Shown piece after piece: positions 17,673 through 26,122 of a stretch of 64,000 nucleotides of DNA; within the stretch, counting starts at the first letter, position 1; every line of letters begins with the position of its first letter. The stretch covers positions 1 to 64,000 of the forward strand of contig NZ_JABELD010000068.1 in assembly GCF_018853445.1 (NCBI RefSeq), in the 5' to 3' direction. The notes under the pieces are model-generated. The model was given only the letters and a program-made list of their open reading frames with translations. It was not told the origin of the DNA and did no database searches. Both the position numbers and the translations under genes were made by a program. The DNA comes from Acidithiobacillus concretivorus. Lineage in GTDB: Bacteria > Pseudomonadota > Gammaproteobacteria > Acidithiobacillales > Acidithiobacillaceae.

Positions 17673-18871
17673 GGCGATGGTGGCGACAAGCGTGCCGTCT
17701 GCTGGGGCTAATAGTGCTCTTGATGAGCCCCCTCAGCGCTGCGGCTGCGGTGCCAAGCGCTTGGTTGCAGTTCTGGAGTGCTTATCAGCAGCATTTCATT
17801 GATCCCCAGGGCCGGGTCATAGACTGGGTCGAGGGTGGGATCACCACCTCCGAGGGGCAGTCTTATGCCTTATTTTTTGCCTTGGTGAGTAATGAGCCTC
17901 AGACATTTGCCCGCATCCTGAGTTGGACTCAGAAAAATCTGGCCCAAGGAAATTTGGCACAGAATCTACCCATTTGGCGCTGGGGCAAACAGGACGACGG
18001 CCAATGGGGTCCCCTCAGCGGCAATCACGCCGCCGATTCTGACTTGTGGATTGCTTATGACCTCCTGCAGGCAGGGCGTCTATGGAATAATGAACACTAC
18101 ACCCAAATGGGAAGGTCTTTGGCTCAGCAGATTGCCGCCCAAGAGATTTTGCCCATGAAGGGGGCTGGGCCCATGCTCATTCCCGGAGAAAAATATTTCC
18201 GTTTCGGTGCCTCTTTGGTGATCAATCCCAGTTACTTGCCCCCATTTCTGTTGGCCAGCCTTGCCGATGCCCTCCCTGATGGACCCTGGCGGGAGATGTC
18301 TAAATACCTGCCGAGAGTTATCGCCAAGACATCTCCCCATGGTTTTTCGCCTGACTGGATTAGCTATAGTCCCGATCGAGGCTACTTCCCAGCTCCGCAA
18401 GGCGTGGAAGGACGTTACAATGCGATTAGAGTCTATCTTTGGGCGGGAATGACCAATCCGGATACTCCGGGTGCTAAAGCAGTACTCGATTCCCTCTGGG
18501 GAATGGCTTTATACATGAAGACACATGATCTGCCACCGCTACAAGAGAATTATCAATCGGGGCTGGTACAGGGTACGGGACCCAGCGGTTTTTCGGCAGC
18601 ACTTCTCCCTTTTTTGGTACAGTATAAGATGCCGGAGGCGGCGAAAGTGCAGCTAGCCCGCCTCGAAGCCGAGCGTAGCCCCGCCACGGGACTTTATGGT
18701 TATCCACCTGTTCATTACTATAATCAAAATCTGGCTTTGTTCGGGTTGGGTTGGTACAACGGAGCATATCGCTTCAGTCCCCATGGTAACCTGCGACCCT
18801 CTTGGGACCGCTTGTCTGCATCCCCTGCAGGGTTTCGACCAGTAACCGATCCGCTGAGTCGACACGGATGA
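17669..18871 (+). CDS. bcsZ: Cellulose-operon endoglucanase BcsZ (GH8)
   Basis: A periplasmic GH8 endo-beta-1,4-glucanase that trims or releases glucan during export. A signal peptide (LLGLIVLLMSPLSAAAA) precedes the catalytic domain. The general acid is in TSEGQSYALFFAL (E62), and DSDLWIAYDLL (123-133) is the substrate-binding signature. The region that usually reads YDAIR, carrying the catalytic base in BcsZ, reads YNAIRVYLW here (N251, codon AAT at 18419-18421), so activity is doubtful. Gene order A-B-C-Z differs from the enterobacterial A-B-Z-C. The 3' end overlaps the convergent DUF4239 gene by 98 bp. Confidence 0.9.
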   Translation: MRRWWRQACRLLGLIVLLMSPLSAAAAVPSAWLQFWSAYQQHFIDPQGRVIDWVEGGITTSEGQSYALFFALVSNEPQTFARILSWTQKNLAQGNLAQNLPIWRWGKQDDGQWGPLSGNHAADSDLWIAYDLLQAGRLWNNEHYTQMGRSLAQQIAAQEILPMKGAGPMLIPGEKYFRFGASLVINPSYLPPFLLASLADALPDGPWREMSKYLPRVIAKTSPHGFSPDWISYSPDRGYFPAPQGVEGRYNAIRVYLWAGMTNPDTPGAKAVLDSLWGMALYMKTHDLPPLQENYQSGLVQGTGPSGFSAALLPFLVQYKMPEAAKVQLARLEAERSPATGLYGYPPVHYYNQNLALFGLGWYNGAYRFSPHGNLRPSWDRLSASPAGFRPVTDPLSRHG

Positions 18872-19577
18872 AACCGAGACGTGGATATTCCAGATCACGA
18901 ATCACGAAAATGGTGATGGTCAGCGCGGCGGAAAAAATGATGACCTGTAACCAGGGAATGCGCTTGTGGTCGGTCATGCCATAGCCTGCCAGCAGGGCAG
19001 AAATCCAGGACAGTGCGAAAAGCAGAATATCTATGACTATTGGTGGATGATTTCGGGTGGCGGCAAGGCGGGTGGTGGTAATATCAAACATGGCATTCAA
19101 TGCACGACTGACCAAGCTTAATATGGCTGTATTGCCGGTGTGTTGGGCCGCCAGGGTCGCTTCTGTCCAGATTTGTTGCTGTAATTGAACGCTACGCTGG
19201 TAGGCGTTCAGAGCAGCAGGAGTGTTGGTACCGATGCGCTGATAAGTTTCAAGACGGATTTGCAGATATTGTTGCATTTTTTTGCGTAGAGCCACCTGCT
19301 GCGTTGCTGGCAATAACTCTAGCCGCAGATAGGCGGTGCCAACCGCATTGGCTTCCTCGGTAATCAGATCGCGGCGATGTTCAAAGCGTTCGGCGGCACC
19401 GGAAAAGGAAAACGCCAACAGTAACCCCAAAAGCCCGAATACGGCCCCGTTCAGTGCCCCGGAACCTCCGTCAGCCCGACTACGTTTGCCGATCTTGAAG
19501 CCTATAAAAACGCATAAAATCAAGCCAATAAACAATACCGCAGAGTACACCCATGGATTTAAAAATGGCGGATTCAT
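18774..19577 (-). CDS. DUF4239 (bestrophin-like) membrane protein
   Basis: A 267-residue protein of the DUF4239 family, function unknown. Two N-terminal membrane segments (YSAVLFIGLILCVFIGF and AVFGLLGLLLAFSFSG) are followed by a conserved FEHRRDLITEEANAVGTAYLR. A helical region and two more membrane segments come next, and it ends near DLEYPRLGFIRV, as members usually do. The start at 19577 has AAAGGA about five bases upstream; the frame up to 19658 would add residues without membrane or family features. It converges on bcsZ with a 98-bp tail-to-tail overlap. Both C-termini look like normal family ends. Confidence 0.8.
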   Translation of the reverse strand: MNPPFLNPWVYSAVLFIGLILCVFIGFKIGKRSRADGGSGALNGAVFGLLGLLLAFSFSGAAERFEHRRDLITEEANAVGTAYLRLELLPATQQVALRKKMQQYLQIRLETYQRIGTNTPAALNAYQRSVQLQQQIWTEATLAAQHTGNTAILSLVSRALNAMFDITTTRLAATRNHPPIVIDILLFALSWISALLAGYGMTDHKRIPWLQVIIFSAALTITIFVIRDLEYPRLGFIRVDSADRLLVETLQGMQTSGPKRVAGYHGD

Positions 19578-19706
19578 AAGGTCCTTTGGAAACGGAATGA
19601 GAGTCCTGATTAACTGAGGATAGTTTGCCCCATACTGCGCTTTTTCGCTAGAATCCATAGGATTAATTGTTCAGTAAACGCATTATCTGACAGAGGCAGA
19701 CAATTC

Positions 19707-20672
19707 ATGAAAATTCTGGTAGTGGGTGGTGCGGGTTATATTGGTAGCCACATGGTGAAACGCCTGCTTCAGGGTGGAGCCGAGGTGGTGACTCTGGATA
19801 ATCTTTCCGGTGGTTATCGTGATGCTGTTAGTGGCGGCACATTTGTTTATGGAGATATAGCGGATACCCGTCTACTGAATCGGATTTTCTCAACGCATTC
19901 ATTTGATGCGGTCATGCATTTTGCTTCTTATATTCAGGTGGGAGAGTCCGTGCAGGAGCCTGCCAAATATTATCAGAACAATGTCAGTAATACGCTGAAT
20001 CTTCTGGATGTGATGGTTGCATTTGATGTCAAAAAATTTATTTTTTCTTCTACAGCAGCGATTTTTGGTGAACCTCAATATACTCCCATTGATGAAAATC
20101 ATCCCAAAGACCCTATTAATCCCTATGGACGAAGTAAGTGGATGGTGGAGCAGGCGCTGTCTGACTACGACCGCGCTTATGGGCTCAAATCTACTTGTTT
20201 GCGCTATTTCAATGCGGCAGGGGCAGATCCCGATGGAGAAATGGGTGAGCGTCATGATCCGGAAACCCATCTGATCCCATTGGTGTTACAGGCAGCTTCC
20301 GGGCGGCGTGCCCAGATCCGCGTGTTTGGGCGTGATTATGACACCCCCGATGGGACCTGTATTCGTGACTATATCCATGTAACTGACCTGGCTGAAGCAC
20401 ATTGGCTGGCACTGGAACATCTTCTCGCCGGGGGTGATAGTTGCGCTTTTAATCTTGGGAATGGGAATGGTTTTTCGGTACAGGAAGTCATAGATGTTGC
20501 CCGGCAGGTGACGAGCAGTACCATTACCTGTGAAGATGAGCCTCGGCGTGCCGGAGACCCCGCCCGCCTGGTAGCGGACTCACGCAAAATCCGGGAACAA
20601 CTGGGTTGGCAACCTCGCTATGCGGATCTGGCCAACATCATTGCTGATGCCTGGCGTTGGGAGACCCACTAA
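19707..20672 (+). CDS. galE: UDP-glucose 4-epimerase
   Basis: An NAD-dependent SDR that interconverts UDP-glucose and UDP-galactose. N-terminal ILVVGGAGYIGSHMVKRLL, FSSTAAIFGE with the catalytic Ser/Thr, YGRSK (YxxxK), NAAGADPDGEMGERHDPETH and the C-terminal RRAGDPARLVADS are all diagnostic for GalE. The length (321) is normal. It is transcribed from its own region after the divergent DUF4239 gene. It could feed the cellulose operon or LPS with sugar nucleotides, but it is separated from bcsZ by a minus-strand gene, so it is not in that operon. Confidence 0.95.
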   Translation: MKILVVGGAGYIGSHMVKRLLQGGAEVVTLDNLSGGYRDAVSGGTFVYGDIADTRLLNRIFSTHSFDAVMHFASYIQVGESVQEPAKYYQNNVSNTLNLLDVMVAFDVKKFIFSSTAAIFGEPQYTPIDENHPKDPINPYGRSKWMVEQALSDYDRAYGLKSTCLRYFNAAGADPDGEMGERHDPETHLIPLVLQAASGRRAQIRVFGRDYDTPDGTCIRDYIHVTDLAEAHWLALEHLLAGGDSCAFNLGNGNGFSVQEVIDVARQVTSSTITCEDEPRRAGDPARLVADSRKIREQLGWQPRYADLANIIADAWRWETH

Positions 20673-20692
20673 GGGGCAATCAGCTTAGACAA

Positions 20693-21541
20693 TCAAGCGC
20701 CAGGGATGCAGCCTTGGGCATCGACGCTGCCCCCCAGTTTCTGGATGAACTCCGGTGTGCGGTGCACGTCAATTCCGTGCTTCATCTGCATCTCCAGCCC
20801 TTTGGCCGTTTTGATGCAGTACAACAGGGCGGGGGTGGCCGTTTCTCCGGTCTGGTGTAAGAGTTGGGTGTTGGCCTTAACCGCTGCCTCGTCTACCGAA
20901 GGAATATGACTCAGGGGTTTGGTGCTGCCTTCTTCGGTATGCAAATCAAAGCCTTTTTCGTTATTGGCCCAGGCTTCGGCAGGGTTTTTTGACGCGAGAA
21001 TGGTTGCCGCCTTGGCTGGGCTGGATGGCTTGAGGAAGCCGACAGGAACCACTTTTACCCGGACCTTGCCTTCGGCGACCGGTTGTTGCAGCGCTTCCCA
21101 GAGCAGATGACAGAAAATACAGTTGGGATCCATGAATGCGACCATCAGCGGTCCCGAATGTCCGATGGTAAAACCTGGTGCTGCCAAGGCTGCAGGCGCA
21201 ATTTTTTCAGCAGGTACTTTAGCAGGTTGAGGCAGGTACTTGTCTGCATAATGTCCGGTGATGTTTTCCTGCTGGGCATTAACTACCGGGCCTAATAACA
21301 GATATTTGTCGGCCAGCATCCATAATATGCCCTGTTGGTGCTGGTCCGTTTCAACGACAATACCCGTCAGGCTGTGGACGGGACCAGGAAAGACTTTGGT
21401 GACATGGATTTTATCATGGAAATTTTGCTGGACCAGGTGTTCCGCCGGTTTCAGATGAGCGGTGGTGACGTTGGCACAACCTGCAAGCAACATACCTCCA
21501 GCCAGTAATGTCGTATTGCGGAACAGTCTGTTTAAAGCCAT
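20693..21541 (-). CDS. DsbG/DsbC-like thiol:disulfide interchange lipoprotein
   Basis: A 282-residue periplasmic thioredoxin-fold protein. It has a signal peptide with lipobox (LLAGGMLLAGC), a dimerisation-like N-terminal region, then a thioredoxin domain with active site CIFC in FMDPNCIFCHLLWEAL. A cis-Pro region is at ETATPALLYC. The best match in architecture is DsbG, an isomerase or sulfenic-acid reductase. Oddities are the lipid anchor and the CIFC dipeptide (DsbC has CGYC, DsbG CPYC). The start at 21541 has GGGAG nine bases upstream. It converges with galE and is divergent from msrA/msrB, fitting a local theme of protein thiol and Met repair. Confidence 0.8.
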   Translation of the reverse strand: MALNRLFRNTTLLAGGMLLAGCANVTTAHLKPAEHLVQQNFHDKIHVTKVFPGPVHSLTGIVVETDQHQQGILWMLADKYLLLGPVVNAQQENITGHYADKYLPQPAKVPAEKIAPAALAAPGFTIGHSGPLMVAFMDPNCIFCHLLWEALQQPVAEGKVRVKVVPVGFLKPSSPAKAATILASKNPAEAWANNEKGFDLHTEEGSTKPLSHIPSVDEAAVKANTQLLHQTGETATPALLYCIKTAKGLEMQMKHGIDVHRTPEFIQKLGGSVDAQGCIPGA

Positions 21542-21629
21542 CTTTTAAAACTCCCACGCTGATTTATTAAGTGCAATTCATTCATACTAGCAAATACTCT
21601 TGTTTGTCGCATCCCGATATATCAGGGCC

Positions 21630-21666
21630 GCTGCAAAGCTCCCTAACCAACGGCCGTTTTAGGTTG
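21630..21666. repeat. Decayed solo end of the dispersed MITE-like repeat
   Basis: GCTGCAAAGC, then a CCAACGGCCGTTTTAGGTTG segment, matches the right inverted end of the complete element (40649-40684) and copy 1 (about 90-126) with several substitutions. No left end is visible upstream. It lies in the 325-bp gap between dsbG-like and msrA, which otherwise holds no gene; only the msrA Shine-Dalgarno (AGGAGG, 21854-21859) is clear there. Confidence 0.5.
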
Positions 21667-21866
21667 ATTGCTTGCAGAGCATGGGAATCTCCAGATTATT
21701 GTGGGGGCGGTTGAGATGCGCCGACTCCCGATTGGCCGCTTCAGATTTTTGCTCCATTCATGATGTCTCCAGCTTGGTCAATCGTTGATTTGCGGCTATG
21801 CTCATGAGATTGGTGCGTTGGGTCAAGTGCTTTGCGGTCTTTTCCAGAAAAACAGGAGGGTGATTG

Positions 21867-22460
21867 ATGGTCATGCAAATACCAGCTCCCCAGCGTGAGC
21901 AACCAGATGCCTCTACGCCAGGAATGTCTGTGCTCGCAGGGGGGTGCTTCTGGTGCACCGAAGCCGTTTATCTTGCGCTGGAAGGGGTTACCCGGGTGGT
22001 TTCGGGTTATACCGGAGGCGCTCAGGAAACGGCTAACTATCGGGCGGTTTGTAGTGGTACAAGCGGTCATGCCGAAGCAGTGCAAATTCATTTTGATCCG
22101 GCGCGTTTATCATTCGGCCGCCTGTTGCAGGTTTTTTTCGCCGTGGCCCATGACCCCACCCAACGCAATCGCCAGGGGAATGATGTGGGGACGCAATATC
22201 GCTCGGCCATTTTTGCCGTAAATGCTGCACAACAGCAGATGGCCAATGATTATATTGCAGAACTCAATGCGACAGGATTATTCGGACAAGCGATTGTGAC
22301 TGAAGTATCTCTTCTGGAAAACTTTTATCCTGCGGAGGGCTATCATCAGGATTATGCCCGCCGTAATCCTGATCAACCTTATATCTGCGCGGTTGCTTTG
22401 CCCAAGGTGGAAAAATTGCGGCATACTTTTCCGCAGTATTTCCACGCCAAGGAGTCTTAG
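21867..22460 (+). CDS. msrA: Peptide-methionine (S)-S-oxide reductase
   Basis: Reduces the S-epimer of methionine sulfoxide in proteins. The catalytic GCFWCTE motif is near residue 28; VVSGYTGG, SGHAEAVQIHFDP and YHQDYARRNP are further family signatures. The start at 21867 has AGGAGG with 7-bp spacing; a TTG codon one triplet upstream is less likely. The stop is 3 bp before msrB, with the msrB ribosome-binding site inside the end of msrA, so the two stereospecific reductases are cotranscribed. Confidence 0.95.
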   Translation: MVMQIPAPQREQPDASTPGMSVLAGGCFWCTEAVYLALEGVTRVVSGYTGGAQETANYRAVCSGTSGHAEAVQIHFDPARLSFGRLLQVFFAVAHDPTQRNRQGNDVGTQYRSAIFAVNAAQQQMANDYIAELNATGLFGQAIVTEVSLLENFYPAEGYHQDYARRNPDQPYICAVALPKVEKLRHTFPQYFHAKES

Positions 22461-22463
22461 GAA

Positions 22464-22892
22464 ATGCCCAATTCATCTGCAGGATATGACTTGACCCCCA
22501 TTAATGCCAATACCCGTGCCGAAATGGCCAAGGATTTACCCGCTGAAGTTCGTCACGTGTTATTTGAACATGGCACGGAACCGCCGTTTTGTGGGGGCTT
22601 GCTCCATGAAAAGGAAGCGGGCAACTATGTGTGTGCTCTTTGCGGTCTGCCCTTGTTCCGCTCAGCCAGCAAATTTGAATCAGGGACCGGCTGGCCCAGC
22701 TTTTGGGAGCCTTTCGCCCCCGACCATATCCGCGAATTGACCGACACCAGCTATGGTTGGGTGCGCACGGAAATTCGTTGCGCCCGCTGCGACAGCCATC
22801 TGGGTCATGTGTTTCCAGATGGGCCTAAACCCACTGGCCTGCGCTATTGCCTTAATTCCGCCGCCCTCCGGTTTGAACCCGAGGCAGGTTGA
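22464..22892 (+). CDS. msrB: Peptide-methionine (R)-S-oxide reductase
   Basis: Reduces the R-epimer of methionine sulfoxide. Zinc-binding CxxC pairs are CALC and CARC, the substrate motif is FESGTGWPSFWEP, HLGHVFPDGP is intact, and the catalytic Cys sits in RYCLNSAALRF. At 142 residues the length is normal. It follows msrA with a 3-bp gap and converges on the GGDEF/EAL gene 46 bp away. Confidence 0.95.
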   Translation: MPNSSAGYDLTPINANTRAEMAKDLPAEVRHVLFEHGTEPPFCGGLLHEKEAGNYVCALCGLPLFRSASKFESGTGWPSFWEPFAPDHIRELTDTSYGWVRTEIRCARCDSHLGHVFPDGPKPTGLRYCLNSAALRFEPEAG

Positions 22893-22938
22893 GCCTGAGA
22901 ACAACAGGCAAGAGACATTAGCGCAAAAAGCTTCCTGG

Positions 22939-25900
22939 CTAACCGTTGTTTTCAGGGTGAATGCGTGCCTGGTTTTCGGGAAGGTTGTCGCGCGTAGCCG
23001 CAAAGTTGTCTGCCATTTTCTTTCTGAGTCGAGCAATTTTTTCAGAGCTATGTTCGCGAGAAATGCAGGCATGGTAGGCGTGATGCGCTGTTGCGAGCGC
23101 CGAGTCTTCCAGGCCGTGGGTATCCAGATATTTTCCCAAATGACAACGATGAGCGTCACCCAGGCTGGGAAGCTGGCCAAGAATCGCGGGCGCAATCTGA
23201 TATAAGCTGTCGAATTGCAAATGCGAGGCGTAAGCACCCAACAGGGTTTTAGGCTGATTATTTTGTGGCTGTGGTGCCCAGGCCTGAAGCCAGGGAAGCA
23301 ATGATTCTGCGGGCATGGGCCGTGCAATGGCATAACCCTGCACACAGTCCACACCAAGAACCGCCAAAGCATCCAGCGTCTCCGGCGTTTCTGCCCCCTC
23401 GACCACATAACGCGAACCCATGGACAAGGCCAATGCAGCAACACTGCCGACGAAAATCAGATCACTGGGTTGCTCGGGAATTCCGCGCACCAGACACTGG
23501 TCCAGTTTGACTTCATCAACGGCAATTTCTTTCAGACGCAGCAACGAGGCGTAGGCGCTACCCACATCATCCAAAGCAATACGAACCCCTAGAGAGCGAA
23601 TGGCGGCAATTTTTTCCTGGGCCAGTTGCAGGGACAAAAAATCGCCATTTTCGAGAATCTCCAGAGTTAATTGTTCAGGCGCCAGAGCACTGTCGGCCAG
23701 AATAGCCTGTAATTCAGACAAAAAATTGTCTGCAAAGAGAGCGTCCGGGGGAAGGTTAACGGCAACTTCCAGCGTATACCCGGCAAGATGAAGCTGTTGA
23801 GCTGTTTGGGTGGCAGTACGCAGCATTTTGCTGGTGAGTATTTGCGCTGCCGTGTTGTCCAGATGGGGAATGAACGTATCGGGAAGAATAATCTCAGTTC
23901 CTTGCCGTAAGCGGGCGAGGGCTTCAATACCGATGATGCGACCCGTTGCCAGATGCAGAATTGGTTGATAATAAGCAATCAGGCTCTCATCCTGCTGAAG
24001 CCGTGTTAAATACGGCAGATTGGTTTCTCCAGAAAACGTCTCTTCTCCCTGGAAACTGGCCCAAAAACGTTTGCGTTCCGTTTTATTGGCTTTAGCAACA
24101 TAAAGCGCCTGATCAGCATGACGCAGCAGTATTTCGCTATCCCCTTCGTCAAAGGGGAAAATGGTGATGCCCAGACTTCCACCTATTTTGACCGTGATAT
24201 TTCCAGGAAGAACATAAGGTCTTTCCAGCGCCTCGGATATCCGGAACATCAGTTTTTCAACATCTTCCATGTTCTGGATGTTTTCCAGAATCAAAGCAAA
24301 TTCATCGCCGCCCACCCGGGCCACAAAATCGGTCTGCCGAATTGCCTGACCAAGCCGGTTGGCGACTTTTTGCAATAATACATCCCCGGCAGCATGACCA
24401 TGCTGATCATTAACGGGCTTAAAGTCATCCAGGTCGAGCATGCAGATGCCCAGTAATTTTTCCTCACGTTGGGCACGCTGGATAGCTTCGGGGATTCTAT
24501 CCAGAAGAGCTACCCGATTGGGCAATCGGGTGAGCGCATCATGACGTGCCATCCAGCTCTGGGCGATGCGTTCCTGATCAATCCGTTTTTTGAGATCCAT
24601 TTCATCCAGGCCATAACCAATCAGCTTGCCTACCCGGGCAAGCGTGCCCAGGATTTCCTGGTCAAAAATATTGGTTTCGCTGCTGGTAACACCGAGAATC
24701 GCCCAGATTTGGCCGTTACGCCGAATCGGGATGGTAGCAACGCTGGCCCAGTTTTGTTGTTCCATCAAATTATGTTGGGCACTTAAAGCCGGATCGTTGC
24801 GGTAATCATTGCGGTATTGCAGGCGCTCTGATTGCCAGGTATCCCGCAAGAGGCTGGGACGGTCTGAAAAAAGCTGGATACCCAGACTACCGAGAATCCC
24901 GCTCCCGGTACCGGCACCCGCAAGAGCCTTGAAACAGCCATCCAGATCGGGCTTCATGACGTAAGCGGTTTTGAACAAGGTCCTTTCAACAATGTGTTGA
25001 CAGGTTTTACGGAGCATCTCGGTTTCGGATCGGGCCCGGATCAGAATGTCGCCTTCGGCCAGGAAAGCCCGATAGAGGCTATTTAAGCGATCAATGCGTA
25101 TTTGTTGTTGGCGGCGACCAATGGCGATGCCCAACATGATAGCAAGGTGGCGTATCAGGTTCTGGCGATTGGGCGCACGGAAAAACCCCGGAATTTTGCT
25201 ATACAGGGCAATAATGGCGTAAGGCTTGGCATTTACCTTGACGGGAATGGTCACATTGGAACGCCAGCCAAATTTTTGAGAGGCCATTCGCCATGGGTTT
25301 GACATCGAATCCGTTTGCCAGTCATCTACATAAATGATTTCACCGCTGCGCCAGGCAGTGCCAGCGGGCCCTTGCCCGTAAGGGCTATCGTCCAGACGAA
25401 TTTCAACAGTATTCAGATATTCCTGCAATTCTTCACCACTGACCTGATCGCGGAGCAGGTGAATGCCATCTTCAGAATGGCTGATCCAGGCACCATGTAG
25501 ACCGGGAATAGACATCAACTTGTCGATCATACGACGGACGCTTTCTTCTGGAGTGGCATCGCTGATCAGCAGTAGATCAATACGCTCCAGAATTTTACGT
25601 TCTTCCTGGGCGGCGGATTCCATGCCTTGTAATTGTCGGGCCAGATCTGTGGCGAGTCTTTGCAGCAAATATCCGCGTAATTCCGGGGTGTCTTTAAAAA
25701 AAGGATTAAGCAGCTCCAGCAGACTGTCACTGTAAAGAGCCATACTGCTGATCAGCCACTCACTTTGAATACCCATTAAAGCGTGAATTTTGCCGATTTC
25801 CCGCGATCGCAGTTCAAGATCATCGCCATCGTCCGGCAATAGCAGCGATAAGGCGTGTTTGCATTGTTCTGCTTTCAGCCGGTCTAAGCGCTCATCACCC

Positions 25901-26055
25901 AGACGCTCCAGTACAACCTTCAACTCCGGGTGTTCGGCGACTTCCGCATAAAATTTTTCGACTGCCTGGGCAATGGCGGCCGTAAAATCGGCTTGGCGAT
26001 TCTGAAGCAGTGAACTCAGTAAGTTGCGGGACTTTAGGGGAAATGGACTGGGCAT
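22939..26055 (-). CDS. Globin-coupled sensor, GAF-GAF-GGDEF-EAL protein with His/Cys tail
   Basis: A large cytosolic c-di-GMP enzyme (1038 residues). Residues about 1-150 resemble the globin-sensor domain of heme-based O2/NO sensors, with a proximal-His candidate in IGKIHALMGIQSEWL. Two GAF-like regions follow (about 155-325 and 340-490). The GGDEF domain is intact (RVGGDEFALIL) and probably active. The EAL domain keeps EAL, Asp and QGY elements, but several motifs deviate (DDVGSAYASL, VEGAET), so phosphodiesterase activity is uncertain. A C-terminal extension has a His/Cys cluster (HRCHLGKYLD, HHAYHAC) like CZB zinc-binding tails. It is a plausible local c-di-GMP source for the PilZ domain of BcsA. 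Confidence 0.85.
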   Translation of the reverse strand: MPSPFPLKSRNLLSSLLQNRQADFTAAIAQAVEKFYAEVAEHPELKVVLERLGDERLDRLKAEQCKHALSLLLPDDGDDLELRSREIGKIHALMGIQSEWLISSMALYSDSLLELLNPFFKDTPELRGYLLQRLATDLARQLQGMESAAQEERKILERIDLLLISDATPEESVRRMIDKLMSIPGLHGAWISHSEDGIHLLRDQVSGEELQEYLNTVEIRLDDSPYGQGPAGTAWRSGEIIYVDDWQTDSMSNPWRMASQKFGWRSNVTIPVKVNAKPYAIIALYSKIPGFFRAPNRQNLIRHLAIMLGIAIGRRQQQIRIDRLNSLYRAFLAEGDILIRARSETEMLRKTCQHIVERTLFKTAYVMKPDLDGCFKALAGAGTGSGILGSLGIQLFSDRPSLLRDTWQSERLQYRNDYRNDPALSAQHNLMEQQNWASVATIPIRRNGQIWAILGVTSSETNIFDQEILGTLARVGKLIGYGLDEMDLKKRIDQERIAQSWMARHDALTRLPNRVALLDRIPEAIQRAQREEKLLGICMLDLDDFKPVNDQHGHAAGDVLLQKVANRLGQAIRQTDFVARVGGDEFALILENIQNMEDVEKLMFRISEALERPYVLPGNITVKIGGSLGITIFPFDEGDSEILLRHADQALYVAKANKTERKRFWASFQGEETFSGETNLPYLTRLQQDESLIAYYQPILHLATGRIIGIEALARLRQGTEIILPDTFIPHLDNTAAQILTSKMLRTATQTAQQLHLAGYTLEVAVNLPPDALFADNFLSELQAILADSALAPEQLTLEILENGDFLSLQLAQEKIAAIRSLGVRIALDDVGSAYASLLRLKEIAVDEVKLDQCLVRGIPEQPSDLIFVGSVAALALSMGSRYVVEGAETPETLDALAVLGVDCVQGYAIARPMPAESLLPWLQAWAPQPQNNQPKTLLGAYASHLQFDSLYQIAPAILGQLPSLGDAHRCHLGKYLDTHGLEDSALATAHHAYHACISREHSSEKIARLRKKMADNFAATRDNLPENQARIHPENNG

Positions 26056-26122
26056 GCTTTTCTGTGGGGTTTTTCCAAAGTGGGTAGTGGATCATGAGCA
26101 GTCTGGCGAATTTTATTTTTTA

